In this document: in pieces, positions 26,430 through 34,942 of the stretch
How positions within the stretch are numbered: the first letter of the stretch is position 1
Layout: every line of letters starts with the position of its first letter
DNA from: Parvularcula oceani
GTDB taxonomy: Bacteria; Pseudomonadota; Alphaproteobacteria; Caulobacterales; Parvularculaceae
Direction of reading: 5' to 3'
Assembly: GCF_000733125.1 (NCBI RefSeq)
Contig: NZ_JPHU01000002.1
Span: 1 to 64,000 of the forward strand
Length of the DNA stretch: 64,000 bases
The notes under the pieces: model-generated
Told to the model about the DNA's origin: nothing
The model's input: the letters and a program-made list of their open reading frames with translations, nothing else
The model's database searches: none
Translations under genes and position numbers: made by a program

Positions 26430-29311
26430 TTGCGCGATTGCCCGCTGATCGTGCCGGCCGCGCCTTCGCGCTGAAGCGCGATCTTGGCGCCGCCGGGATT
26501 GGCGCGGACGAAGCCCGTCCGCACGACTTCCACCGCCGCATCGGGGCCGAAGCTGCCGCCCGGCGCAGGCGCGGGCGCTGGAGCGGGTGCCGGTGCCGGA
26601 GCGGGCGCCGGGGCCGGTGCAGGCGCGGGAGCCGTCGTGCCGCCGCTCGTCAGGGCGAGCTTGGCTTCGGGCACCCAGCCATCGACGCCGGAGGCGAAGT
26701 CGACCTTCCACCAGGTGAAGCCGTCCTGCCTGTTCGGCGTGCCGGTGATGACGCCCGCCGCGCCATCGCGCTGCGCCCCGGTCCTGAGGCCGCCCGGATT
26801 GGAACGGACATGCACGAGGGGCACGTCGACCGCGACGCCCGCCCCATCGCCGAAGCTCGTCGGCGCGGGCGCCGGAGCGGGGGTCGGGCTCGGCGCAGGC
26901 GTGGGAGCCGGAGCCGGTGCCGGAGCCGGCGCGGGTGCCGCATCGTCATTGCGGATCACGCCGTCGGCGGTGGCCGTGCCGATCGTCGCGTCCTCGGCTG
27001 CGAAGAGCTGCACCGTGAAGGCTTCGTCCCGCTCCACATCGGCGTCGCCATGAACGGAGATCGCGACGGTCTTGCGCGTTTCCCCGGCGGCGAAATCGAC
27101 CGAACCGGCAGGCAGGGCGCTGCCGAAATCGGCCGCGTTCACCTCGGTCCCGGTGGTGCGGTAGTTCACCGAGGAGGAGGAGGAGATATCGCCGCTCCGC
27201 GTCACCGTGAAGGTGAAGGGCGTGGTGCCGCTATCGCCTTCGGACTGGGCCGCATTGACGGCCGCGAGGCTCAGCGTCGGCAGGGGAGCCGGCTGCGGCG
27301 CGGGCGCCGGAGCGGGCGTCGGCGCAGGAGCCGTCCCGCCGCCATTGACCTCGAGCGAGACCTTGGCGGACCCGGTGCCGCCCGGTCCCGTGCAGGTGAG
27401 AACGTAGTCGCCGGAGACCTCGGCGGGGAATGTCTCCTTGCCGATCACGGTCTTGATGCCGTCCCAGCCGCCCGAGGCGCGGCATTCGCCCGCTTCCGTG
27501 TCGCCGGCCTCGCCGGTGACCCAGCTCATCTCGACCGGCTCTCCGAAGTCGTAGACGCTCTTGTCCGCCCTCAGCACGGGCTTGGGCTTGGGCATCTGGC
27601 CGTCGGGCGTGGCGAAGGCGACCGCGCTGACCCAGTCATCGAGGCCGTTATCGGTGCAGATGAGGTCGAACTGCGTCGTCTCCTCGAGCACGAACTTGTC
27701 GCTGCCCGAAAGCATGAAGGGGCTCAGATCCCTGTTCCAGCCCTTCTGGCAGGTATTGGCGACGGCGTCCCAGTAGACGGTGACCGTCTCGCCCGGGCGC
27801 GCGGCCCGCGGCTCGACCCGCAACTCCTTGATCTCGAGCTCCGTACCCCTGGCGAAGCTGTAGCCGCAGGTCGGATCGGGATCGGCGCCCGTGCCCCTGC
27901 CCGCCATCGAACCGGCATTGTCCCCGGCGCGCTCGTTCAGATACTCCTCGAGATTGGTGTAGCCGTCGCCATCGGCATCGCCATTGCGGTCGGCGGCATC
28001 GTTGGGATCGAAGCCCTGCGCCTGCTCCCAGCCGTCGGGCATGCCGTCGCGGTCCGCATCGACCGGCGCGGGACCGCCCTTGAGCACCGGCCAGCCGCCG
28101 ACCTCGCTCGGATCGTCGATGATGGAGCCCGAGCAGGAGCGGATCTGCGAGGCGATCCGGCTGTCGGCGCTGTCGCGCGCCGGGCGGGTCGCGCCGGCGA
28201 AGGCGAGAACGTCCTTATAGGCCTGGGAGGCCGTGGTGACGGAGCCGCCCGCAAGGGAGAGCTCGCCATAGCCGACCGGCGAGGCCTCGATGTATTTCCA
28301 GTCCTTGGGATCGACGACCAGCCGCTCGTCCTGCGCATAGGACGTCCGGTTGATGTCGAGATTGTCCCGCACATAGAGCTTGTGCGTCGCGACCGCCTCG
28401 TTGAGGAACAGGTTCACCGCGTGCCGGTCGTCGCTCTTTCGCGTGTCCGGACCGGCGATCGCGACATTGCCGACCCAGTTCAGGTTCGACGTGCCGTGGC
28501 GGTCATAGACTTCGCCGAAATACTGTCCGGCATTGTAGATGATGTTGTTGACGAAATCGAACTGGCCGGTGGCGCCGAGGTTCGGATTGCGCCGGGTCGA
28601 GTTGGCGATCAGGTTGTGGTGGAAGGTGATGTCCTGAATGCCGTAGCCAAGATAGGTCGAGCGGCTGTGGTTCGCGCTCGGATGGGTCGAGTTGCGGAGC
28701 GATTCGTAGATCATGCTCCACTGGATCGTCACGTTCTCGGTGTTCTGGGCGCCGCTATAGTTCGTGGTTCCCGAATTGCCGATCATGTTGAGGGTTTCGT
28801 CCGTACCCCACGACATGGTCACATGGTCAAGGATGACGTCCTGGCCCGACAGGAGGAGCGCGTCCACATTGCCCGAGACTTCCTGGGAGGGGCCGGGACG
28901 GAGCGCAATGTGCCGCATGATGACGTCATGCGTGGCGATCTCCATCGGATAGTTCTTGGACGGGCCGCCCCGGATCGTCAGCATGACCCCGTCGCCGGGC
29001 GCGGTCTGGCCGGCGATGGTGATATAGGGGTTGCGGATGCGGATGGCGTCGCGAACCTTGATCTCGCCGGAGACCGCGAAGACGCAGGTCCGCGGCCCGC
29101 TCGCCTCTGCGCATTCGCGGAAGGAGCCTGCGCCGGAATCGGCGAGGTTGCTGACGATGTAGACGTCGCCGCCGCGCCCGCCTTCGGCGAAGCGGCCGAA
29201 GCCTTCTGCGGTGGGGAATGCGAGCTGCCCGCCGGCCGCCGGCGCAGCGGCCGCGGAGGCGAGCAGGCACGCCTTCACAGCCACCGTCGTGAGGGTGAGT
29301 CTGGGTTTCAT
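26345..29311 (-). CDS. Secreted pectate-lyase-like protein B with Calx-beta and two SH3-like modules
   Basis: About 988 residues from ATG 29311, chosen because MKPRLTLTTVAVKACLLASA begins a good signal peptide. Order of parts: beta-helix domain (to about 400, GQLAFPTAEGFGRFAEGG as in protein A), calcium-type loops (DADRDGMPDGWE and DADGDGYTNLEEY), an Ig-like region, an Ala-Pro linker, a Calx-beta-like domain (about 680-790, ending VIRNDD), a second Ala-Pro linker, an SH3-like module, a third long Ala-Pro linker, and a last SH3-like module. The modules suggest a long surface or matrix protein binding polymer and wall. Enzyme activity is not proven by sequence alone. Confidence 0.85.
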   Translation of the reverse strand: MKPRLTLTTVAVKACLLASAAAAPAAGGQLAFPTAEGFGRFAEGGRGGDVYIVSNLADSGAGSFRECAEASGPRTCVFAVSGEIKVRDAIRIRNPYITIAGQTAPGDGVMLTIRGGPSKNYPMEIATHDVIMRHIALRPGPSQEVSGNVDALLLSGQDVILDHVTMSWGTDETLNMIGNSGTTNYSGAQNTENVTIQWSMIYESLRNSTHPSANHSRSTYLGYGIQDITFHHNLIANSTRRNPNLGATGQFDFVNNIIYNAGQYFGEVYDRHGTSNLNWVGNVAIAGPDTRKSDDRHAVNLFLNEAVATHKLYVRDNLDINRTSYAQDERLVVDPKDWKYIEASPVGYGELSLAGGSVTTASQAYKDVLAFAGATRPARDSADSRIASQIRSCSGSIIDDPSEVGGWPVLKGGPAPVDADRDGMPDGWEQAQGFDPNDAADRNGDADGDGYTNLEEYLNERAGDNAGSMAGRGTGADPDPTCGYSFARGTELEIKELRVEPRAARPGETVTVYWDAVANTCQKGWNRDLSPFMLSGSDKFVLEETTQFDLICTDNGLDDWVSAVAFATPDGQMPKPKPVLRADKSVYDFGEPVEMSWVTGEAGDTEAGECRASGGWDGIKTVIGKETFPAEVSGDYVLTCTGPGGTGSAKVSLEVNGGGTAPAPTPAPAPAPQPAPLPTLSLAAVNAAQSEGDSGTTPFTFTVTRSGDISSSSSVNYRTTGTEVNAADFGSALPAGSVDFAAGETRKTVAISVHGDADVERDEAFTVQLFAAEDATIGTATADGVIRNDDAAPAPAPAPAPAPTPAPSPTPAPAPAPTSFGDGAGVAVDVPLVHVRSNPGGLRTGAQRDGAAGVITGTPNRQDGFTWWKVDFASGVDGWVPEAKLALTSGGTTAPAPAPAPAPAPAPAPAPAPAPAPGGSFGPDAAVEVVRTGFVRANPGGAKIALQREGAAGTISGQSRKQDGFTWWDVDFASGADGWIRESSLAVR
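26556..26632 (-). repeat. Tandem six-base repeats coding an Ala-Pro linker
   Basis: The DNA is a run of degenerate GCxCCx units giving about a dozen Ala-Pro pairs in lyase-like protein B. Shorter similar tracts lie at about 26855-26935 and 27283-27335. Such tracts make extended flexible spacers and can vary in length by slippage. Confidence 0.8.
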
Positions 29312-29638
29312 GGGTGGTTCTGCCCTGGTCTGCTTCGAGTCGAGCCGGTCCGCCGGCCCCGCCGCGCTGCCCAGCGCGGTGAGGAAGTTTTGCACATAGC
29401 AATGGAACCAAAATCGGGTACGAAGTGAGGCATGTTCGCCTTATTGGTGTAGATTCGAGAAGCCCCCCGGCGCCGGCAGCCTAAGAACGGCTTCGTAAAC
29501 GCTCTGCTAATCGCGAGAGGCGCGGCGACAGGATCGGCTCGCCGCCCCCTCGAAGCGGGGCATCGCCTGCTCCCGCGCCCTGTGATGCGGAGTTGAATGC
29601 TGCAGCATCCTGCGAAACAAGAGCGGCGGGATGGAGTT

Positions 29639-29664
29639 CGGCATGCCGCTCGAGCGGCATGCCG
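29639..29664. promoter_or_regulatory. Perfect 26-base palindrome upstream of the ATP-grasp gene
   Basis: The sequence from 29639 to 29664 is its own reverse complement (half-site CGGCATGCCGCTC). It lies 26 bases before ATG 29691, inside the 379-base gap 29312-29690 between the divergent lyase-B and ATP-grasp genes. A 12-base palindrome ATGCTGCAGCAT lies at 29597-29608 in the same gap. It could be an operator or a hairpin in the mRNA leader; the role is inference. I see nothing else in this gap. Confidence 0.6.
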
Positions 29665-29690
29665 GAGGGGAGAGGGGAAGCAGCCGGGCG

Positions 29691-30644
29691 ATGAGACATG
29701 TCCTGATCCTGTCCGCGGGGCGGCGCGTCTCGCTGCTCGAAGGGTTCGAGGCGGCGGCGCGGCCGCACGGCTTAAGGGTGCTGGCCGCCGACGCCGTGCC
29801 CGGGCGGAGCGCCGCCTGCGCGCGCGCCGAGGCGGCCTTCTCCCTGCCCAGAGTGGGCCAGGCGGGCTGGGCCGACGCGCTGATCGATCTTTGCCGGTCC
29901 GAAGAGGTCGGCCTGATCGTGCCGACGATCGACACCGAACTGCCCGCCCTCGCAAAGCTGGCCCCCCGGCTGGCCGAAGCGGGAGCGGCGGCCGTGGTGA
30001 GCGCGCCGGACCTGATCGAGACCTTCGCGGATAAGAGGCGGACCGCCCGCTTCTTCGAGGAGGCGGGCGTGGCGGCGCCGCGCCTCTATCGGCCCGATGG
30101 CCTTCCCTTTCCGGTCTTCGTCAAGCCCTATGACGGCTCCTTGAGCGCCGGGGCGCGCCTTCTTTCCTCGGCGGCGGAGGCGACGCCCGAGATCCTGGGC
30201 GATCCGCGCAACATCTTCTGCGAATATGCCGACCCCGCCGAATATGCCGAATTCACCTGCGACCTCTATTACGACCGGAAGGGCTCCTTGCGCTGCGCGG
30301 TTCCGCGCGAACGGCTGGAAGTGCGCGGCGGCGAGGTTTCCAAGGCGCGCACGGCGCGGCTGGATATCACCGGCACGCTGTTCGAGCGGTTCGGAGCGGT
30401 CGAGGGCGCGCGCGGCGTCCTCACCTTGCAGCTCTTCCGGCACCGCGAGACCGGCCGGATGCTGTTCAACGAGGTCAATGCCCGCTTCGGCGGCGGCTAT
30501 CCGCTCAGCCGGCTCGCGGGCGCGGACTGCCAGTCCTGGCTGATCCGCGAATATCTCCTCGGAGAGGAGGTGCCGGTCTTCGATCAATGGGAAGAGGGCC
30601 TCGTCATGCTGCGCTACGATGCCGAGATGATCGTCCGCTCGTGA
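29691..30644 (+). CDS. ATP-grasp carboxylate-amine ligase-like protein
   Basis: A 317-residue protein resembling the carbamoyl-phosphate-synthase-like ATP-grasp family. The Rossmann-like pre-domain starts HVLILSAGRRVSLLEGF. The ATP-grasp domain contains FPVFVKPYDGS and the metal/substrate segment MLFNEVNARFGGGYPLS, with the expected E and N. ATG 29691 is preferred on the family N-terminus. Its end overlaps the HAD gene (GTGA), and ATP-grasp/HAD pairs of this type are common in polysaccharide loci. It may attach an amino acid or similar group to a sugar; the substrate is unknown. Confidence 0.8.
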   Translation: MRHVLILSAGRRVSLLEGFEAAARPHGLRVLAADAVPGRSAACARAEAAFSLPRVGQAGWADALIDLCRSEEVGLIVPTIDTELPALAKLAPRLAEAGAAAVVSAPDLIETFADKRRTARFFEEAGVAAPRLYRPDGLPFPVFVKPYDGSLSAGARLLSSAAEATPEILGDPRNIFCEYADPAEYAEFTCDLYYDRKGSLRCAVPRERLEVRGGEVSKARTARLDITGTLFERFGAVEGARGVLTLQLFRHRETGRMLFNEVNARFGGGYPLSRLAGADCQSWLIREYLLGEEVPVFDQWEEGLVMLRYDAEMIVRS

Positions 30645-31294
30645 GCCAGACCGCCTTCGTCTTCGATCTCGACGACACGCTCTACAAGGAGCGCGACTAT
30701 GTCGCCTCCTGCTTCGCCTTTGTCGGTGCGGCGATGGCCGGTCGGGGCCATGAGGGCGTGGCGGCGCGCCTGCACGCGCTGTTCGCCGAAGGGCGGCCCG
30801 ATCCCATCGCGGACGCCTGCGCGCCGCTCGGCCTCACCCCGGAGGAGGTGCGGGCCCTCGTCTTGGAGATGCGGGGCCATTTTCCCGACATCGCCCTGCG
30901 GCCCGATGCGGCCGCCCTGCTCGGCGCCCTGCGGGAGCGGGGCCTGCCCTATTCGATCGTGACCAATGGGCGCGGCGAGACCCAGCGGCGCAAGATCGGC
31001 GCGCTAGGCCTTGGGGATGCCGCCTCGGTCAGCATTTCCGGAGAGACCGGCCATGCGAAGCCCGACCCGCGCGCCTATGAGGCGGCGGCCGCGGCGCATG
31101 AGGGATGCCGCCTCGTCTATGTCGGAGACAATCCGCAGAAGGACTTCCTCGCCCCCAATGCGATGGGCTGGACCACGGTCATGCTGCGCTGCGACGGCAG
31201 CCACATCCATGCGCAGGCGGCGGTGCCGGAAGAGGCGGCGCCGGCGATGACGATCGGCCGGCTGACCGAGCTCCTGCCGCTCTTGGAGAGCTGA
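30641..31294 (+). CDS. HAD superfamily hydrolase
   Basis: A 217-residue HAD phosphatase-like protein. Motif I is FDLDDTLY (D9, D11, T13), motif II lies in IVTNG, and the late acidic motif is VYVGDNPQKD. It starts at GTG 30641, overlapping the stop of the ATP-grasp gene, so the two form a coupled pair. The substrate is probably a small phosphorylated compound, perhaps a nucleotide or sugar phosphate. It ends 4 bases from the convergent PIG-L gene. Confidence 0.88.
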   Translation: MSQTAFVFDLDDTLYKERDYVASCFAFVGAAMAGRGHEGVAARLHALFAEGRPDPIADACAPLGLTPEEVRALVLEMRGHFPDIALRPDAAALLGALRERGLPYSIVTNGRGETQRRKIGALGLGDAASVSISGETGHAKPDPRAYEAAAAAHEGCRLVYVGDNPQKDFLAPNAMGWTTVMLRCDGSHIHAQAAVPEEAAPAMTIGRLTELLPLLES

Positions 31295-31298
31295 CCGC

Positions 31299-31985
31299 TC
31301 AGTCCACGATTCTGCGGATCAGCACGAAGCCCTCGGCCGCCTCGGCGCCGATCTGCGAGCCGCGAAGCGCCGCGAGCGCGCGGATCGCCTGCTCCGAGCG
31401 CGGCAGGGGCGCAGGCTGGCTCTGGCTGTCATAGCAGGACAAGGCTTCGACCTTGCGCCCGATCGTGGCGGAGATGTCGACATAGACGTTGGGCGTGAAG
31501 GCCGGCTCGAGATAGGGCGCCGACAGATGCGTCTCGGACGGCGTCTCATAGGCATAGACCTCCGAGATGCTGCGCCCGAGCGGGAGATAGGCGCGAGCAT
31601 GGACCGAGAAGGAATAGAAGAGCTCGCGATGGTCCCGGTGCAGATCGTAGGGAAAGGGCAGGTAGAGCCGATCGGGCCGGACCTCTTCGATCACCGCCCT
31701 GGTGACGGCGTTGACCGCGTGGGTCGGCTCCTCGTGGACCTGCACGGTCGGCAGGTCCTTGAGGATCGCCCGCTCCACGCCGAGAACGCCCATCGCCCGG
31801 CGGAATTCCGCGCGCACCGTCTCGAAGGCCTCACGCGGGAAGAGCGGGTGCCGCCCGCCCTCCCCCGCGCCGGTCATCAGGGCGACGGTCACCTCGTGCC
31901 CTTCATCGCAGAGCTTGGCGATGGTGCCGCCCATGCCGAGGGTCTCGTCGTCCGGGTGCGGCGCGATGATCAGGATACGGCTCAT
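31299..31985 (-). CDS. PIG-L/LmbE family deacetylase
   Basis: A 228-residue zinc-dependent N-deacetylase-like protein. It carries the family motif HPDDE (10-14) and the second metal motif HRDH (H116, H119). Family members deacetylate GlcNAc-containing compounds. ATG 31985 overlaps the stop of the formyltransferase gene (ATGA). The pairing suggests removal of an acyl group followed by formylation of the freed amine on a sugar, which is inference. Confidence 0.92.
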   Translation of the reverse strand: MSRILIIAPHPDDETLGMGGTIAKLCDEGHEVTVALMTGAGEGGRHPLFPREAFETVRAEFRRAMGVLGVERAILKDLPTVQVHEEPTHAVNAVTRAVIEEVRPDRLYLPFPYDLHRDHRELFYSFSVHARAYLPLGRSISEVYAYETPSETHLSAPYLEPAFTPNVYVDISATIGRKVEALSCYDSQSQPAPLPRSEQAIRALAALRGSQIGAEAAEGFVLIRRIVD

Positions 31986-32890
31986 TGCGGTCCTCCGAGG
32001 CGCATGTGCTGGCGGAGGACCGCGCCGTCTTCGGCCGTCCAGTCCTCGATCAGGATCGCGCCTTCGCCGCAGCGCACGCCGATCCCGGCCTGGCCGAGGC
32101 GCACGACCTGGCCGGGCGCCGCGGCGTGGCGCTCGCCTTCGGGCCACAGCCTCGCGCGCCAGACGGTGAGCCGCCCCTTGGGCGTCGTGGTGAAGGCGCC
32201 CGGATAGGGCCGCGTCACCGCGCGGATCAGGCGCTCGACCTCCAGGGCGGGCCGGGTCCAGTCGATCCTTCCGTCCTCCGGGCCGCGCTTGGCGGTATAG
32301 GTGGCGTAGCGCTCGTCCTGGACCTGCCCTTCCTCTCCCGCCTCGATCCGCGGCAGCGCTTCGCGCAGGGCCTCGCGCAGCGCGTCCTGATGCTTGTCGT
32401 AGAGGGTCGTCGCCGTCTCGTCCGGCGCGACGTGGAAGAAGCGCTGCGCGAGGAGCGGGCCGCTGTCCACGCCCTCGTCGATCCAGAAGAGCGAGGCCGC
32501 GCTGATCGGCTCCTGCAGGAGGATCGTCCAGGGCAGCGCCGCCCGCCCCCGACCGCGCGGCAGGGGCGCGGGATGATAGCCGAGCGCCCGGCCGCCAGCC
32601 GCCGCAACGAAGGATGGCGGGCAGATCTGCGACCAGCCGACGATCACGGCGAGGTCGGCGCCGAGCGCTTCGACCGCCGCGATGACGCCTTGATCGTCCG
32701 AACGCGCCGCTTCGATCACCTCCGCCCCCTCCTCCCGCGCCATGCCGCGCAGATCGGCATAGTCGGAATGGCGGGCCGACAGGCGCGGGGGCAGCGTGAC
32801 GAGCCCGGCGAGCGACCAGCCCTCGGCCCGCGAGATCTCCTCGAGAGCGACCCGCGTGCTGTCGACGGCCCCGACCAGAACCGCTCTCAC
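31982..32890 (-). CDS. Formyltransferase family protein (Fmt/ArnA-like) with variant catalytic motif
   Basis: A 302-residue protein with the formyltransferase core: ALGYHPAPLPRGRGRAALPW around 103-121 and DEGVDSGPLL around 138-147. H106 and D142 match the catalytic His and Asp of Fmt/ArnA, but the usual Asn two residues before the His is G104. A C-terminal domain (LIRAVTRPYPGAFT onward) resembles the Fmt C-domain. It starts at GTG 32890, overlapping the stop of the preceding gene, and is coupled to the PIG-L gene. N-formylation of an amino sugar is the best guess. Confidence 0.82.
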   Translation of the reverse strand: MRAVLVGAVDSTRVALEEISRAEGWSLAGLVTLPPRLSARHSDYADLRGMAREEGAEVIEAARSDDQGVIAAVEALGADLAVIVGWSQICPPSFVAAAGGRALGYHPAPLPRGRGRAALPWTILLQEPISAASLFWIDEGVDSGPLLAQRFFHVAPDETATTLYDKHQDALREALREALPRIEAGEEGQVQDERYATYTAKRGPEDGRIDWTRPALEVERLIRAVTRPYPGAFTTTPKGRLTVWRARLWPEGERHAAAPGQVVRLGQAGIGVRCGEGAILIEDWTAEDGAVLRQHMRLGGPQ

Positions 32891-34635
32891 GCGCGGCTCC
32901 CGCAGGGCTGGCGGCGCAGGCGCTCACCGAACAGGACGACGCCGAGCGTCAGGACCAGGATGCGCAGGTCGAACAGGAAGGAGCGCCGCCGGACATAGTG
33001 AAGATCGAGCGCCGCCTTCTCCTCGTCGGACAGGAGCGTGTTGCCGTTGACCTGGGCCCAGCCGGTGAGCCCGGGACGGGCGGCGAGGCGCAGCCTGCCC
33101 GCCTCTCCCTGGTTGATCGGCGCATCCGGCAGCAGGGGCCTCGGGCCGACGAAGCTCATCTCTCCGCGCAGGATGTGCAGGAGCTCGGGCAGCTCGTCGA
33201 GGCGGCTGCGGCGCAAGAAGCGCCCGAGCGGCGTGACCCGCGCGGCATCGGGCAGCGGACGCCCCTTCGCATCGGCCTCGTCCCGCATCGTACGGAACTT
33301 GACCATGGTGAAGGGCCGCCCGCCCTTTCCCGCGCGCCTCTGGCGGAAGAAGACCGGCCGGCCCATCCGCGCACGGATCGCGATCATGACCAGGAAGAGG
33401 AGCGGCGAGGCGAAGGCCAGAAGAAGCAGGGAAGCGGCGATATCGAAGCCCCTCTTGAGAGGCTCCGCCTTCGTTCTCCGCGGCGGCGGCCCGCCCGTGC
33501 CTTCGCTGCCGCGAAGGCCGATCGTGCGCAGGATCCTGTCATTGACGAGCCGCACGTCGAAGCGCTCCAGCACGCGCTCGCGCGAGCGCTCCCCCATCGC
33601 CCCGGCGAGGCCCGGATCGGCCGCGAAGCGCTCGGCCGCGCGGATCAGCGCGTCCGGATCGCGGGGCGGGACGAGGAAGCCGTTCACTCCCTCCTCCACC
33701 GTGTCGCGGCAGCCCGGCATGTCCGTCGTGATCACCGCCCGCCCCGTCGACATCGCTTCGAGGATCGAGCGGGGCAGCCCCTCGCGGTGATAGCTCGGCA
33801 GGACGAAGACGGAGCAGTCGGCAAGGTGGGGGCGGACATCGTCCGTCTCTCCCAGATAGCGGATCGCGCCGCTCTCGACCCAGGCGTCGAGCTGCGCCTT
33901 CGAGATGCTGGCGGGGTTGGGATCGAATGGCCCGAGGACCCGGAATTCGAGCTCGGGATGGCGCTCCCGCAGGGTCCTGGCCGCAGCGGCATAATCCTCG
34001 AGCCCCTTGTCCCGCATCAGGCGGGCGACCAGCAGGAAGACGGTCGGCCCGTCGGGCACAGGCATCTGGGGATAGCGCTGCGGATCGACGCCGGAGCCCG
34101 CCACCCGCACCACGCGCTGGCCCGGCCGGATCATGCCGAGCCTGCGCATGTCGGCCTCGTCGGCATCGTTGAAGACGAAGACGGTCTCCGCCTTGGCGAG
34201 CGCGGCCCGGTACAAGAAGGTGACCGCCTGCCGGAGGCCGGCGCTCTTGTTCTCTTCACTGAACGTATAGCCGAGGCCGCTTTGCAGCGCGTGGAACCGG
34301 GCGCCGGTCGACCGGGCGGCGAGCCCGCCATAGACGATCGGCTTCTGGGTGTAGGCGATGACGATGTCCGCCTGCCGCTTCCGGAAGATGCGGCGCAGCG
34401 CGAGAAGCGTGCGCAGGTCCGAGAGAGGATCGGCGGCGGCCCGGCGCATCGGCACCGTCTCGAAATCGATGCCCATATCCGCCAGCTCCGCGGCCACCGC
34501 GGGATCGTCCTCGGGCGCGCAGGCGGTCACGGTGTGCGGCCCGCTCTGGGCGATCTCGCGCAGCAGATCGCGCCGGAAATTGGTGAGCGAGCGCGTAAGG
34601 CTGGCCACCACGACAATGTTCCGTCCCCCGTCCAC
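32887..34635 (-). CDS. GT4 glycosyltransferase fused to a phosphoglycosyl transferase (initiating sugar transferase)
   Basis: About 582 residues from GTG 34635 (GGGAGAGAC just upstream). Residues 1-370 are a GT4 enzyme (NIVVVASLTRSLTNFRRDLL, later SYHREGLPRSILEAMS). Residues of about 393-582 are a monotopic sugar transferase of the PglC/WcaJ C-domain type: KRGFDIAASLLLLAFASPL membrane helix, then FTMVKFRTM, then GEMSFVGPRPLL and GLTGWAQVNG. One polypeptide could therefore load the first sugar phosphate on undecaprenyl phosphate and add the second sugar. It heads the minus-strand operon 34635-31299. Confidence 0.9.
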   Translation of the reverse strand: MDGGRNIVVVASLTRSLTNFRRDLLREIAQSGPHTVTACAPEDDPAVAAELADMGIDFETVPMRRAAADPLSDLRTLLALRRIFRKRQADIVIAYTQKPIVYGGLAARSTGARFHALQSGLGYTFSEENKSAGLRQAVTFLYRAALAKAETVFVFNDADEADMRRLGMIRPGQRVVRVAGSGVDPQRYPQMPVPDGPTVFLLVARLMRDKGLEDYAAAARTLRERHPELEFRVLGPFDPNPASISKAQLDAWVESGAIRYLGETDDVRPHLADCSVFVLPSYHREGLPRSILEAMSTGRAVITTDMPGCRDTVEEGVNGFLVPPRDPDALIRAAERFAADPGLAGAMGERSRERVLERFDVRLVNDRILRTIGLRGSEGTGGPPPRRTKAEPLKRGFDIAASLLLLAFASPLLFLVMIAIRARMGRPVFFRQRRAGKGGRPFTMVKFRTMRDEADAKGRPLPDAARVTPLGRFLRRSRLDELPELLHILRGEMSFVGPRPLLPDAPINQGEAGRLRLAARPGLTGWAQVNGNTLLSDEEKAALDLHYVRRRSFLFDLRILVLTLGVVLFGERLRRQPCGSRA

Positions 34636-34778
34636 GTCTCTCCCGCCGGTCCCCTCTCCCTCATCCGGCCGGGCAGCCCCGGGCCGGACGGTCCCCCGAC
34701 CGTTCTCGCCGGCATGATGCCACCGGAAAGCGCATCGCGCCAATACAGCGTGCAGAACGCCGCAAGCCCGGACATATC

Positions 34779-34821
34779 AATCGACTGGTTCGCTGCAGTG
34801 CAGCGAACAGCACTGTCGATT
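34779..34821. promoter_or_regulatory. Nested inverted repeat between divergent polysaccharide operons
   Basis: A perfect 10-base inverted repeat with one central base (GTTCGCTGCA at 34788-34797, TGCAGCGAAC at 34799-34808) is flanked by outer arms AATCGAC (34779-34785) and GTCGATT (34815-34821). It lies within the 307-base gap 34636-34942, between divergent genes starting at 34635 and 34943. The position suits an operator for one or both promoters. I see no other assignable element in this gap. Binding protein unknown. Confidence 0.6.
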
Positions 34822-34942
34822 CCGCAGATTGCGTTAGGAATTTCGTAACCTGTGTTTGCCTGACGCCGCTTTCCGTGATATCCAAAAGGTGGAGAGAGGG
34901 TCCCTTCCTGCCGATAGGCGGGAAGGACATTGGGGGACGATC

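Noticed and set aside
26336-29428. Very long plus-strand open frame (about 1030 codons) opposite lyase-like protein B
   Set aside because: It is the antisense of a gene with a signal peptide and recognised domains; its translation is Arg/Gly/Asp-rich low complexity, the usual result of high third-position GC.
31986-32927. N-terminal extension of the PIG-L frame on the minus strand
   Set aside because: It is another frame of the formyltransferase gene; the family start MSRILIIAPHPDDE is at 31985.
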